DNA of 64,000 nt from Vesta saturnalis. Lineage: Eukaryota; Arthropoda; Insecta; Coleoptera; Lampyridae. How positions within the stretch are numbered: position 1 is the stretch's first letter; the number at the start of each line of letters is the position of its first letter. The notes beneath the pieces are model-generated. The model had not been told where the DNA came from. It was given only the letters and a program-made list of their open reading frames with translations, and searched no databases. Where the stretch lies: assembly GCA_036346205.1 (NCBI GenBank), contig JARFJB010001662.1, positions 1,456,001-1,520,000 of the forward strand. The letters are read 5' to 3'. Position numbers and translations under genes: made by a program. Below, piece after piece: positions 31,021 through 44,448 of this stretch.

Positions 31021-33931
31021 ATCGCGACTGAAACAATACCTTTTACATTGCATACTAGAAGCGATACCTTACCGTAACTGTACGGCTATTACAGAATCAA
31101 ACATAACTGGGAACTTGTTTCAAAACTTTAACATCAACGGTGTTTAATGGCTTATTAATGAATATGTGCTGGACCACTTACATGCAAACTAGTAACGTGT
31201 TACGTGTTTAATTGGAAAACGTTTCTTTTTGATAACGTTCGTCATTTTGTCAAATTTACTTACTAAAAGCAGCAATTTATTTTTAGGTTGAATGCTTCCA
31301 ATTCACTATTTCGCAAATTTTTACGCATCTCTAAATGCATTTAAATTAACGTATGTAACTTCTATACACATCTATTACTTACTTAAAAATAAGTCAAATT
31401 TAGTATCTTCAGCGGCATCTCTGAGATTTCAGATCATTTAATATAAAGCAGTTAAAAAGGAGCCTGGGATCTATTACGGTCAAATAGAGAAAAAAAATAT
31501 TCACAAAATACATATTATCTATTACACATTCTAACTTTTGGAAACAGCGATTAAAAATTAGTTTTCTTAAGTTTGTAAAATTGCTTTCAAGGTGTTGGCC
31601 AATTTTTCTTTCTTCCTTTTTAAGAACGCCCTTGATGATGGATGTTGATTTTCTAGAGGATTTTTCGTTTGTGGTTCTGGATGCTGAAGCATCATTTTTT
31701 TGGAAAATTCTCACTTAAAGTAATACTTGGTTAAGTAAAAGTATTACTAACGCTTTTAAAAGGCGGATATAATTAAAATTATTCATTCGTCCACATCTTC
31801 GGTAAGTGGCACATGTTTCGATAATCTCATTGTAATTAAAATCGTTTTCAGGTTTTCTAATATAAAAGTATTCAATACTAATTCTTTACATATAAAGACA
31901 CCTCAATCGAAATTACGTTTACTGTTCACTGCCGGCTCGTTTGTCACCTGTAAGTGGTATAGACGGTCATAATTAATTAAACAGCGTACTTATATTTACT
32001 TTCTTTTAGCATCTCCGTACTACCTACGTTTCTAACGGCATTCCTTCTTAAATTTTCTGCCCACATGTTACTGTTACGTTACATCCAAAGTACATGATTA
32101 TCGCTGGAAGGCGTAAAAGCATTTCTGACATCTGTGGCCATAGACGTGAAGGCTGCTAGATCTTTGGAACAGTACCTGAAGGTTGCAAGATCACATAAGT
32201 AGTTTCGTCAGTAAAGGTCAGATCTTTTCTTTATCACCTGATTACACGATTGTGTTTCCAAATTTCAAATACACTTAGGAGGTTCTTGGTGAATTTCTAC
32301 AATGAAAATAAATATACTGATACTAATTTTGTAATCAAATTATTGACAATTGTTACCTCTTAATGAAATTTATATATTTAAGGTGCTTCCAGCAGTTCAC
32401 TTTCACAAAATTCTTTTATCTAAAACTGTATAATTCAGTTTTGAATATTTTTGCACTCAATCACAAGTAAAACTTTAATGGAATCATTGAAAGTGACTTG
32501 ACAGACCGCACCGAAACAAGACGTAGCTTCCATTTTAACCCAATTAATTATAGCTTCTGTGGCCACATTCACCCAACGATTTAACTCCTGTTTTGTTGAA
32601 ATATACCAGGTGTAACGATTATTTGTATTACGGTGAACTATTGCAAAAGTTAAACATTTAATTTCATATGAACTTGTAATTTTATCTCGTAATCTTTATG
32701 TGTTATGTACATTACTTTTTCCTGTGGGCAAGGTTGTTCGGGTCAGTTTTATTTCCTATAAATTTCTTGATTATTTTAATTGTTACGGTAGTTATTTACT
32801 GTTTCCAATTACTGCTATATAATATAAAATCATTAGTGTTTCACTGAAAAACAAATGGGGTTTTGCTGTATACGGTTTAATAATTGAAATTTAAATTCTA
32901 ATTGCCGTGGGCACAAGCTGTGGCTCACTGCTTGCTATCGTGGGCGTTGGTGTTGAATGTTAATTTTTTTTTTAATTTTTTTATTCTTTTGTCAGAATAT
33001 CGACAATAAAATTACTTTATCGGGGAATTTTTAACTTATTTCTATTTCTTTTTTTTGGGTAAATCCTGTTCCAGGATTTACCACGCATCCAAGTGTTCTG
33101 CGGTCTTCCGAACGTACGCCTGAGCTTAGTCGAGCCCATTCCTTTTTTTATGCCATATGGTAGTTAGACTCGTGGCAAACGGAACAAAAACGATTCTTAA
33201 TTTTTATTCTGATATATTTCCGATTATAAATTGAAACTTTTGTGGCTAGGAAAGCAAGCTTTCAAGATTTATTGTTACATTGCGTCAGTTCTAACCTTTT
33301 ACACAAAGTTTTGTCGTACTCACAAATATTCTTTCTTTAGTTGCTTCTATGTACAAGAAGTGGATCAGAAATCAGATGGATTCTAGAAGTGTACAAACGG
33401 TACACAGTGAACAAAGTTAATATTGAGCTTAGCTAAAATATAAATAAATGCTACACTATCTGTTATTAAAAGTTTTCATTATGAAAATTCAAAATCATCG
33501 TTAAATTATTTAAATTAATTTAATTTCCCATAATTTACAATACATCCGTATTGCCAATTTATGTAAAGAGGCTTATTACCTTTAAATAATACGACTATTG
33601 ATAAGAATAATTAGGTTGTATTTTATGTCTACATTTTTACACAAAATTTTTAATGATGTCTAATTATTTTATTTTATCCCTAACCTTTGATAAAGAGAAT
33701 TTGCTTATCGAAACAAAAAGCTTATTATGATAGGCAATACTAAAGTGAACTCTTGCTTCCGTTATTGATTGACCTTGTACACAAGGTTTTAAAATTCATT
33801 ATATTCGTTTTTAAGGATTAAGTTTCTAATTGTAAGTGTATACTTATTATAATTTGATGGTTACTACATATTTTTACACTCCGAAGTATAATAAAGGGAA
33901 GGTATTGCTATCAAGAAAATATTCGACCTAG
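31021..33931. other. AT-rich stretch with one perfect hairpin
   Basis: No family recognised. GGTAAATCCTG TTC CAGGATTTACC at 33058-33082 is a perfect 11-bp hairpin. A 101-codon minus-strand frame at 31409-31714 has no recognisable domain. Confidence 0.4.
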
Positions 33932-34615
<684 letters not shown>

Positions 34616-34960
34616 ATTGTGCGTGTGCATGTGCGTGTGCGTGTGAGTGTGCTTGTGCGTGTGCTAGTACGTGTGCGGGTGCGGGTGCGAGTAAGGGTGC
34701 GGGGGGTGCGGGTGCGTGTGCGGGTGCGGGAGCGGGCGCAAGTGCGGGTGCGGTTGGGCGCGGGTGCGGGCGCGGGTGCGGATGCGGGTGTGGGTTCGGG
34801 AGCGAGTGCGGGTGCGAGTGCGGGGCGGGTGCGGGGGCCGGTGCGGGGGCGGGGGCGGCTGTGGGTGAGGGCGCGGGTGCGTGTGCGGGTGCGTGTGTGG
34901 GTGCGGGTGCGGGTTCGGGTGTGGGTGCGGCTGAGGGTGCGGGTTCGAGTGCTTCAGTGT
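34616..34960 (+). repeat. GC-rich (GTGCGG)n-type hexamer array
   Basis: The (GT)n array passes into GTGCGT and then GTGCGGGTGCGG units up to about 34960. Very G-rich runs on the plus strand could form non-B structures. Confidence 0.9.
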
Positions 34961-35474
34961 GTCTGTATATAAGAAGGATAGCGGTCAGAACGTTTGAGCT
35001 AAAGTGATGAAATTAGGCTTGCGGTTATTATGGCAAAATCATAGATCCATTTGGGACATATAGGGCCACCTGGAGTACCTGTTGACCTACACATTCTTCG
35101 AATCTTCTCAAGTGAACTAGTCGTTTAGATGGAGCAACTTCGCACACGCATGTAAGGTACTACAAAGCTATGCTGCGGAATCAATATAAATTGTGAAAAG
35201 CGTATGTATCCATAGTTTCAGAATAAATATTAAACTAAAAATGGACAAAAATGAAAAATCTGCAACAATTTAATAATATGCGGTGAAATTAGAGGACTGG
35301 TAATGTAAGCGATGAGAGTTCTAACCCCCATCGAGGAATTTAATTTTTTTGTTAAAATTGTTTTTTAATTTTATTCTAATAATTTTGTTTTAATATACAT
35401 TAAATTTTAAAATCGCCTTCAAAACGTAGTACAATCATTAGAAATTACTTATAAATGTATTTTGAATGTTTGTT
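34961..35474. other. AT-rich stretch without recognised features
   Basis: Nothing recognised between the hexamer array and the second piggyBac. Confidence 0.35.
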
Positions 35475-35478
35475 TTAA

Positions 35479-37264
35479 CCCATTAATATCCATAATCCCC
35501 ATTTGGGGATTGCGCCTTTTTTCTCTTAAAGCCACGTTGTAGTTATGTTAGCAATACTGTTTCATTGTTTACATCGTTCGTTGGTGATTCAGATCAAAGA
35601 TCTGAACAGTAACATCATTGGTTTTTAATTAGGGTGAGTGCACTTTATATTTTTCTAAACTGATGGTGGATTTTCCGAACAAACATATATGTCAATTCTA
35701 TAAATGATTGTATTATTTGGGAAAAACAATTAACTATGTTGTTACTACCTAAAACGGGTTGTGTCATTCTTCCGTTTGATGATTATTTACTTAGTTTACA
35801 TTTTCAAAGTGGCAACTGCCGTATAAAAGCTATAAAGCCCGATCCCATTTGGTGCATGTTACTTATATAGTGTTATTATTTCAGTTCAACATGACAAGCA
35901 GACGGATTCTCTCACTGCGAGAAATAAAATAAATGTTAGATGGTGACGATTTCTACAACGATTTTGAAGATTCCCCTGATATAAATATAGTTGAATTACC
36001 TCCTGAACGAGTCGATGACGTGTCTGATAATGAACATATAGATGAAGACGATCTTTGCGAAGACACTGCTCCAGAATATGTTCCGGCTTCCACGAAATTT
36101 ACACTTCAGAAGTTCTATCTTATACGTGTGCCTGTTCCCAGAACATCACCAAGCACAAAGGTCAAAGCACCCGTCCATTCAAAGAAAAAACAAAGATTGA
36201 CTGTAGCTGATGCTGCTAACATCAGAAAGTCGAAAAAAAGTGTCAGTCGAGAGAGATGAAAATACCAGGAAAAAGAATAGCCCCCGGAAGGTTGCTGGAT
36301 ATCCCTGGAGTCTCTTTCTTATTCCTCTACGTATCCTGAAGAAACCAAACAGCACCAGGGAAAAAAAGATGTCCTCAAAGACAAAACAACGGTGGAGGTT
36401 TTTGAAGAAATTCTTGATGCAGACATTTTTGAAAAGATTGCTCGGGAAACGGTGAAATATGCGGCACAAAAAAATAGACATTCTTTTACTTTGTCCACTG
36501 ATTGGTTGAGAAAATTGTTTGGTATTTTTCACTCGTTACCACTTACCACTCGTTGCCTCAAGAAAGGATGTATTGGAATGAAGGTAAAGATATTGATGTG
36601 TGAATAGTGAGAAAAACTATGACCAAAAATCGGTTTGTTGAAATAAAACAATACCTGCATCTAAATGATAACTCAGAACTAGACAGCCATATCGTGACCG
36701 GCTTTTTAAAACCAGACCTCTTATGGATACGCTGAACAAAAATTTCAGCAAGTTTGGTGTATTTTCAGAGTTTCTGAGTACTGATGAACAAATGGTTCGA
36801 TACTGTAGTCACCATTATTTAAAGCAGTTTATTCGAGGCAAACCCATTCACTTCGGGTTCATGCAATGGGCCCTCTGTTGTACTTCTGGGCTTTGCTTCC
36901 GAATGGACATATATGAGGGTAAGCAAGACTCAGCAGCCAGTGATGAAAGTGGGTTAGGAGCTTATATAGTCTCAAAACTGTGTTCAGTGCTTGAAACACT
37001 TTAGGAACATCAAGTTTATTTTGATAATTTTTTTACGAGCCACGAATTTATAGCAAAATTAAAGACAGAGGTGCTTCAAAACATGGCACAGAAAGTAGGA
37101 TGAAAGTCTACATTGGTCGTAATCCCCATTTGGGAATCTTGAACTTTCACCCCATTTTTCCCACATTTTTTATTTTGTTTATTTTGTCAATTGTAATTTT
37201 GATTTTTATTAATAAATACATGTATTTTCTGCGAATTTTTTTTTTAAATCTGGACAGCAATGGG
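35479..37264 (+). mobile_element. piggyBac element 2 (PGBD3/4-like), internally deleted, TTAA-flanked
   Basis: Ends CCCATTAATATCC (left) and CCCATTGCTGTCC (right, inverted) are flanked by TTAA at 35475-35478 and 37265-37268. Both ends carry a subterminal ATCCCCATTTGGG(G/A)AT palindrome (35493-35508, about 37121-37136). The TIR sequence differs from piggyBac 1, so this is a distinct family. Confidence 0.9.
35891..37100 (+). pseudogene. PGBD3/4-like piggyBac transposase relic
   Basis: Starts at 35891 (MTSRRILSLREIK, then a stop) and continues with an acidic N-terminus (DDFYNDFEDSPDIN). Later blocks are TLSTDWLRKLFGIF-like codons, RPLMDTLNKNFSKFGVFSEF, LSTDEQMVRY (first catalytic Asp), KPIHFGFMQWALCCTSG, and VYFDNFFTSHEF (second Asp). 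The region with the third Asp and the cysteine-rich tail is missing; the frame breaks off at LKTEVLQNM near 37085. Several frameshifts occur. A deleted, inactive transposase. Confidence 0.85.
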
Positions 37265-37268
37265 TTAA

Positions 37269-37614
37269 ACATAAGGCATTGGAAAATTACCCGAAAAGTG
37301 AAAATCCTTAAGAAACTTATTGTAATTTATGTTTTAGAGTAGAATAAAAGTATTGAAGGACATGTAAAACATGAACTCAAAAAGTTTCAGTTTCATTTTT
37401 GCATTGTTCGTAGAGTTTTATTATGTAATTGCATAAATCCGCTAGTATTTTTATTGCATATATGTATGTATACGGAAATGTTGAGTGCTGGCACTCCAGA
37501 TTGTTTCGATAAAGTTAGAAGTTATTGAGATATACGCATAATGTACTAGTTATAGCATCGTCTATGAAGCACCTTTATTTGTAATAGTCTCCGAAATTTG
37601 ATTTGCTCTATGTC
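37269..37614. other. AT-rich stretch without recognised features
   Basis: Nothing recognised between piggyBac 2 and the LINE fragment. Confidence 0.3.
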
Positions 37615-39079
37615 TAAAGATGTTGGTATACATTTATTCCTTTAATGTATTCTATCACCATTTTTAATTTGTCCTTTTGGTTTAGATCTTGTACAGTTCT
37701 TACGTTGTAGATTTCTCAGTACTGGTTTAAGTTGGGACATTCTTCAATAATATGTTGTACTGTTAAAGCAGCATTACATTGGGCACATCGATTTTGTCTT
37801 TCTCCCGTTAGAAGATGACTGTGGGTTAGTCGTGTTTGTCCGATTCTCAGTCGCGTAATATTGACCTGATCTTTTCGTGATATATCTGTTTTATTCCATG
37901 TTGTTTTTGTATTTGGTTCTATTGCTTTTAAATGCGACTGATTAATACTCCATCTCGTGTCCCATTTATTTATTTGCTTTTGATTAATTCGCCGCAATGC
38001 ATCCTGGATTTCTACTGTGTTTATTGTTTCAGCTTGCACCGTTGTACTATTTTCTTGTGATTGTGTAGCAAAATGTGTCGGGGTTTTACTTGTTGAAGGG
38101 CTAGCAATGTGTATGCCCTTCCCATCTTGCTTCAATTGATTCCATTTTTCTAAAAGTACCTTAACTAGTTCATTTTGGCTGTATATCTCAGTGGTAATAT
38201 TTTCTATATGAGAGTTACAGTAGACATTTATCTTGGTATCGCGCCTATCTGAGGAAAGTTCAAGGGTTTTTAACAAAGAAACGTATAACAGGTTTTTGTT
38301 TGAGTACATATTATGTATGTGCCACGTATTTGTTGTATCAGGGTTACTTATGCTAAATGCTTTTGGGTTGCTTTTCTAGATGTTAATTATAATATCAGAT
38401 GCTTGCATATTAGTATTTTCATTGTAGGATTCATACTTAATTTCAATGGGTGTTAATTCCCACGACATATACTTGTTTTCTGATCCCCAGAACTGAGCGT
38501 TTATAACTTCATAGGACCGTAGATCTGTGTTAAGTTTGAGTACTGCTGGGATAGTGCGGGTTTGTTGCCATTCATACTTTTCATGGAAGGAAGGGTGTGT
38601 AACGTCTTTATAGAGGAAGTGCGACGAGTTGGCACTTAGTTTAGCTCCATATCTCAGGTGCTGTTGTTCAAATCTTAAGAGAACTATTTTCGATGGCTAG
38701 TAGCACTGATACATATTCTAACCTACTTCGTATGAATGCATTTATAATTTTCTTTAACGTTCTTTAATGTTACTCCTAGGAACTTAAATTCCTTTACGTA
38801 TGGTATTTGTTCATTACTTAGGTATAATTTTGGGGCCTCATGGTTTTTACGAAGGCGATAGAAGTGCATACATTTAAAACTGGAATCCTCGAGATTCGGC
38901 TCGTTTTACAAGGATGTAACAATCGGATTGTATAATTTCCGCCATGTCTTCAATATTTCTTCCTGTCGTTACAATACATAAATCATCTACATACTGTAAC
39001 TTGTGGGTATTCGCGTTTGTGCCATCTGCAATACTGTTGATGGCAATCACAAATAGGGTAACGCTTAATACTGACCCTT
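37615..39079 (-). pseudogene. 5'-truncated RNase H-type LINE fragment
   Basis: Begins inside the RT: LFVIAINSIADGTNANTHKL and LQYVDDLCIVTTGR near 39070-38940 (motif C). It continues through the thumb and RNase H remnants (FWGSENKYMSWELTP) to the C-terminal zinc-like block at 37716-37860 (TRLRIGQTRLTHSHLL, CAQCNAALTVQHIIEECP). The same C-terminal pattern occurs in the full-length copy next door (TRLRIGHCRKTSEYLL). Its 5' break coincides with the (TAA)n tail of that copy. Multiple stops. Confidence 0.82.
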
Positions 39080-39178
39080 ATTATTATTATTATTATTATT
39101 ATTTTTTTTTTTTTGATTGTATTTTGGGGTGTCGATTATGGCGATCATTAACCCCTTTTATCCAGTTTATTATTTCAC

Positions 39179-42100
39179 TCATATTTCATTTATCATATGT
39201 ATATCACGTAAGAATTTTAGTACTTTCTTGATCTCGGTCTCTCTTAAAGACAATATTTCTTTCATTTGGCCCCTGATGTCATTTTCTTCTCTTATTTCCC
39301 TATACGTTGGACATGTGATCATAATGTGTTTAATTGTAAGTGGTATATTGCATGTCTGGCAATTTGGCTGTGGTTCTCTTCGGTCACTTCGGGAAAGTAA
39401 GTACTCAGAAGTTTTTCTGCAATGCCCTATCCGTAGACGCGTAATAATAACTTGCTCTCTCCGGCTTAACGACTGTGGGTACGTTTTTTCATGTAAGTTA
39501 TTTTCTATCTCCCTTAAGTCACTCTCAATTTCGTACCACTCTCTTCGCCACTCCTCATGTGTAAGTTTTTTGTAAAATGATTGTAAGTCACATAATCGCA
39601 CTGGTACTTTATCAGCTGTTCTATTCTGAGTAGCTAAGCGGGCAGCTTTGTCTGCTTTTTCATTCCCTATAATTCTCACATGGCTTGGTACCCACATTAT
39701 TAACACACTGACTCCTTCGTGTTGGAGGGAAGTGACCAAAGCTGTAATAATGTTCACCAAATCGTCTTGTCTGGGATTAGATTTCATAGCCTCCATGCTG
39801 CTTCTGGAACCAGTGCATATAACATAGTTTTTGTGGCTTGAGGTTTTGCAGTACAGCAGTGCTTGTTTTATTGCAACTAGTTCAGCCGTGTATATGCTGT
39901 TTTCTTCCGATAAGGTTAAACTGTATGTAAAGTTTCCATGGACGAATGCGCAGCCCACTCCATCTGCAGTCTTTGAACCATCGGTATAAATGAAGTGATA
40001 GTTATTATAGGAATTTTGTATTGCCTTAAAGTCTTGCTGGTATAGTGAAGAGAGGGTACTGGCTTTGGTGTCTCTTACAAGATCTTCTTTCAGTACATTT
40101 TGCAGATTTTCCCATGATGGGTTTTCATTTATTACATTACGAAACATGTCAGGCTCTTCAACCTTGTATTTATTTAAAACATACTTGTATCTTACCGTCG
40201 CCGGTTTAGTAATGGTTACTCGATCAAAAAATATTTGGTCTTCTAGATTATGCGTAAACAACTCATACAGAGGATGATGCGGTTGAGATTGGATACGAGC
40301 TCCATAATACAAAAGAAGGCGTTCATACCTTAAGTGAAGGGGCTCTAAGCCTGCTTCACATAACACCGACGTCCTTGGGCTTGTTCGAAAAGCACCAATC
40401 GCTAACCGTATGCCTTGGTAATGCAATGATTCCAGTTTAGTCAGCAAATATCTACGTGCCGCTCGGTATACTATGACACCGTAATCCAATCGTGACAGTA
40501 TCGTTGCCCTATACATAGTTATCAAAACCTTCCTTTCGCTTCCCCAATTGATATTAGATAGGAGCCTTAGTATATTTAAGAAGCGTTTGCATTTGGCGAG
40601 GAGGTTATCGATTTGATCTTTCCACCGTAACTTTTCGTCGAAGACTATTCCCAAAAACCTCACTTGACGTTGTCTGCTGATAGCACTATTCCCAAGGTGC
40701 AAGGCGTAGCATAAGTTACAGTTACGCAACGTGCAGAAGTGCACAGTTACAGTTTTGCTATCGGAGAAAGTGAAGCCAATCGATTTGGCTCTATCGTTGA
40801 CTACATCCACGGCATTTTGCACCAAGCTCATTTGGTCATCCTCAGGTGGGGAGGAATTGTAGAGGCATAAGTCATCTACATATAATTGTACCCTTGCATG
40901 AGGTACGTCGGCTTCAATTAATTTATTTATTGCTATTAGGAACAAGGTAACACTGAGAGTCGATCCTTGAGGAATCCCATTAGCTAAAGCACAACGTGTT
41001 GACACTGTGTTTCCTAATCTGACTTGAATTTCTCTGTTGGATAAAAAATCAACTATAAATTTTGCCATATTTCCTCGTATGTTCCATTCATATATCGTTC
41101 TTAGGATGTTATATCTCCATGTACAGTCGTACGCCTTCTGGATGTCGAAAAACACTGCTGTCACATGGTGTCGTTGAGCAAAAGCTCTTTGGATGTGATC
41201 TTCTAGAAGTACCAAACTATCGATTGTACTGCGTCGACGACGAAACCCAAATTGGAAAGGTGATAGTAACCTGTTATTTTCTATGTACCACACAAGTCTG
41301 ACATTTACCATTTTTTCCAATATTTTCCCCATACAGCAGGTTAAGGAAATTGGTCGGTAATTCTCTGGTATTTCGTTAGATTTTTTTGGTTTTAATATGG
41401 GTATAACCGTAGCGACCTTCCATTCCTTTGGATATTGACCCGACGTCCATATAAAATTATATAGTTTAAGCAAACTTTGCATCGCATCCTCCGGTAAATG
41501 TTTGATTACCTCGTATGGGATTTTGTCATGCCCAGGTGATGATTTTCTACATGTAGTTAGTACAGCGTTTAGTTCTTCCATAGAAAATGGCGAATTGTAT
41601 GCAAAGTCTTGGTCAGTTTCGTAATTTATGGGCCTTTCTGTTGCATTTTTAATCTCTATGAATTCAAGATTAAAATTATCATCACTGCTGGCCCTACAAA
41701 AATGGTTCACAAATGTCTCTACCATCTCTGGTATATTAGTTGCAGTTCTACCATTGTAACATAACTGTGATGGAATAATGTAGGAGTTGTAACCCGTAAC
41801 CTTTTTTATTTTCTTCCATACCTCTTCAAGGCCAGTCTGAGATGTTATAGATGAAACATATCCTTGCCAAGTCATTTTTTTTTGGTTTAGTATTAACCTT
41901 CGTGCCATTGCTCTAAGGCGTTTAAATATAATACAGTTTTCCGTTGTAGGATGTCTTTTAAAGATATTATACGCTCTCTTTTTCTTTTTTACCGCATCAT
42001 TAATCTCTTCATTCCACCAAGGAACGCCTCTTTTTGGGATTTGTTTTATTAGAGGGATACTTTTCTTAGCTGCCTTATTTATGTTTTCCGTTATTTCTTC

Positions 42101-42869
42101 CACGCAGTCGTCAACATTCGATAATAATTTCATTGGTCTTAATGATAAAGAAAAATATTCCAATCTGCTCTTTTAAGTTCCATCGTGGTTCTATGTTTAT
42201 AACGGGTAATGCACTTTCAGTCTGAATTAATATGGGTACATGGTCTGAGAAAATATCCTCCTCCAACGTTGACCATTTTAACTGTGTCCCTAATGATGGT
42301 GAGCACATTGTTAGGTCTAAGTGAGAGAAGTTATTAGATCTAGAGTTGACATATGTGGGCGATCCAGTATTTAATAAGAACAGATTGTTGTTATTTATGA
42401 GGTCCTCAATTCTACGCCCGCTATTATTTGTTGTTTCCGAACCCCACAATGCATTATGTGCGTTAAAGTCTCCCACTACTAAAATTGGAAGGGGTAGTTG
42501 ATGTATCAAATTTTCGAGGACATTGTAGCTCCACTCGTTGTTTGGTAAGTAAATATTGCAAACTGTTGCACAAATTGGGTGAGTAATACGTATCGCTACC
42601 GATTGTAGAGTGGAACTAACCTTTATCTCTTTTACAGGTATTTCCTGTTGTATAAAAATAGAAACCCCGCCACACGCCCTAAGACCAGGTGGGCCATATT
42701 TATGAAATGGTATGTACCCTCTAAGATGAAATCTTTGTGCTGGATATAATCTCGTTTCTTGGAGACACAAACATATTGGCTGATGGTCGATGATGATTTT
42801 TTTAATTTCTGGATAATGCGTTACGAGACCATTACAGTTAACTTGTATTATATTTGCCATTTTTAACAA
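39179..42869 (-). pseudogene. LINE ORF2: APE endonuclease, reverse transcriptase, RNase H
   Basis: Starts at about 42860 (MANIIQVNCNGL). The endonuclease has LCLQETRL, VGDFNAHNALWG and FSDHVPI. A frameshift near 42150 joins it to a 994-codon frame: SPGHDKIPYEVIKHL, VFFDIQKAYD (motif A), NGIPQGSTLSVTLFL (motif B), LYVDDLCLY (motif C). The RNase H has FIYTDGSKTADG (Asp), YTAELVAI (Glu), VICTGSRSSMEA where the usual third Asp is Gly, and SHVRIIGNEKAD at its end. A cysteine-histidine block (CQTCNIPLTIKHIMITC) closes the protein at 39179. About 1,230 residues in total, normal for the group. The frameshift and the RNase H substitution suggest it is inactive. Confidence 0.88.
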
Positions 42870-42955
42870 GAATAATAAATAACGTATAAATCATCATCTT
42901 AATATCAGAAAAGGAACACTTAATTACTAATACGGAATATCACAGATAAACAGAT

Positions 42956-44448
42956 CTAAGTGTCATGTTTACGGGGACCTCTACTTTTACCCTTTGGCCA
43001 CCCTCTTTTTTTCTTTCTTTCTTTCTCCACGTCTGTTGACATACAGCTACCGTCTGAAAGTTCTTCAGATATCACAGCCGTATCGGATTCTGTTATTTGC
43101 TCTTTTTCAGTTGTTCGTACTTTTTTATCTACCTCGGATTGATCTGTTTCGTATGCCTCAGGAGTTTTGCTCCTCCTCCTTTTCGGGGTAATTGGTTTTG
43201 GAAGCTTTGGTATACTTTGGATATCTTTTGGTAACTGAACTTTAGACATCGGTGTTAATTCCTTTATTTCGTGTGTAACAGGTTTTATTGCTATATTGAC
43301 TCCAGTTCTAATGATCGATCTTATTTCAGGTACTAGCGCATTGATTATTTCTTGAACTTTTACTGTTTCTGTTTCGTTGCCAGAAGCTATTGTCGCATAA
43401 GATACCTTCTGATCATGTAACGGCACTTGTACCTCTCTTTTTGCTTGCAGATACGTCAATTTCTTGTCTACTTTTACTTTTTGAATTTCTACTTCGGTTT
43501 TAAACGATGGGCAGTTTCTTGATCTAGACATATGTGGGCCACCACAATTGACACATTTTGGAGGGTCTTGGCATGTATCTGTCATGTTCTGGTAATCCGC
43601 ATGTGCACATTTTTTCTCTAGTGCATGTTAGAGCTGTATATCCAAACCTTTGACATTGGAAACAACGCAATGGACTTGGATAATACGGTCGTACGGGCAA
43701 ACTATGGTAGGCTGCTTTAACGGTACCTGGTAATTTTGCTTTATTAAAAGTTAGTAAAATTGATGGCGTTTTTATTAATTATTCTCCCCTCTTTATAGAC
43801 ATAAATTTTACGTCAATAACTCCTTGTGACTCCAAATTGTCTTTTATTTCATTTTCCGTAGCATAAGTTAAGTCCATGCACGTTATCACACCTTTACTAA
43901 AATTGAGTGTTTTATGTGGAGTTATCTCTACGTTAAAACCATTAAAGGTATTTTGTTTAAGTAACTTCTCCGCCTGATTTCTATTTTTGACTTCTACTAA
44001 TAAACCATCTCTTATCTTACTGATATTATTTACTGGTCCTACAATATTATCTAGTCTTTTGAATCACAAATGGGCTAACCTTACTTAACACATAGTTTTC
44101 AACAGTCTTAATAACAATGTACTTCGCATAGTACTGGGATCTATTCTCTCGTACTGGGTATCCAGTTGATCTACCTCCGCTAACTCTGGAGGTAAAGGTC
44201 GGTTGCGAGCTAGTGGAAGCAATCGCAACGACATTATAGGTCTCGTCATCATTAATCAAAGCTATAGGTCGTGTGGTACCATTTGAGTGAGTAGTGCCAC
44301 CACTAATCCCACCCGAGGGCTGATCATATACGGGATTATTAAACCGTTGATTCCCAACAACGCCCATTTTAGAGGATGGGTCCTCATTACCAGGATTTGA
44401 GATACTCATAACAATCCCACGAGTAGGGAAGAACAAAAGGTCAATCAT
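42956..44448 (-). pseudogene. LINE ORF1: gag-like protein with CCHC zinc knuckles
   Basis: The N-terminal part starts at 44448 or at 44409 (MSISNPGNEDPSSKMG), is Ser/Thr/Gly-rich, and runs to 44047. Frame changes near 44050, 43800 and 43590 separate it from the zinc-knuckle region: CFQCQRFGYTALTC at about 43660, a weaker middle knuckle, and CVNCGGPHMSRSRNC at 43560-43520. The C-terminus is a basic tail (KKKRGWPKGKSRGPRKHDT) ending at 42956. Such proteins bind the element RNA. Nearly whole but broken. Confidence 0.75.

Noticed and set aside
31409..31714. 101-codon minus-strand frame
   Set aside because: No family or splice context recognised; likely chance in AT-rich DNA.
39063..39100. Independent microsatellite
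   Set aside because: The (ATT)n lies exactly at the LINE 3' end after an A-run, so it is the element's (TAA)n tail.
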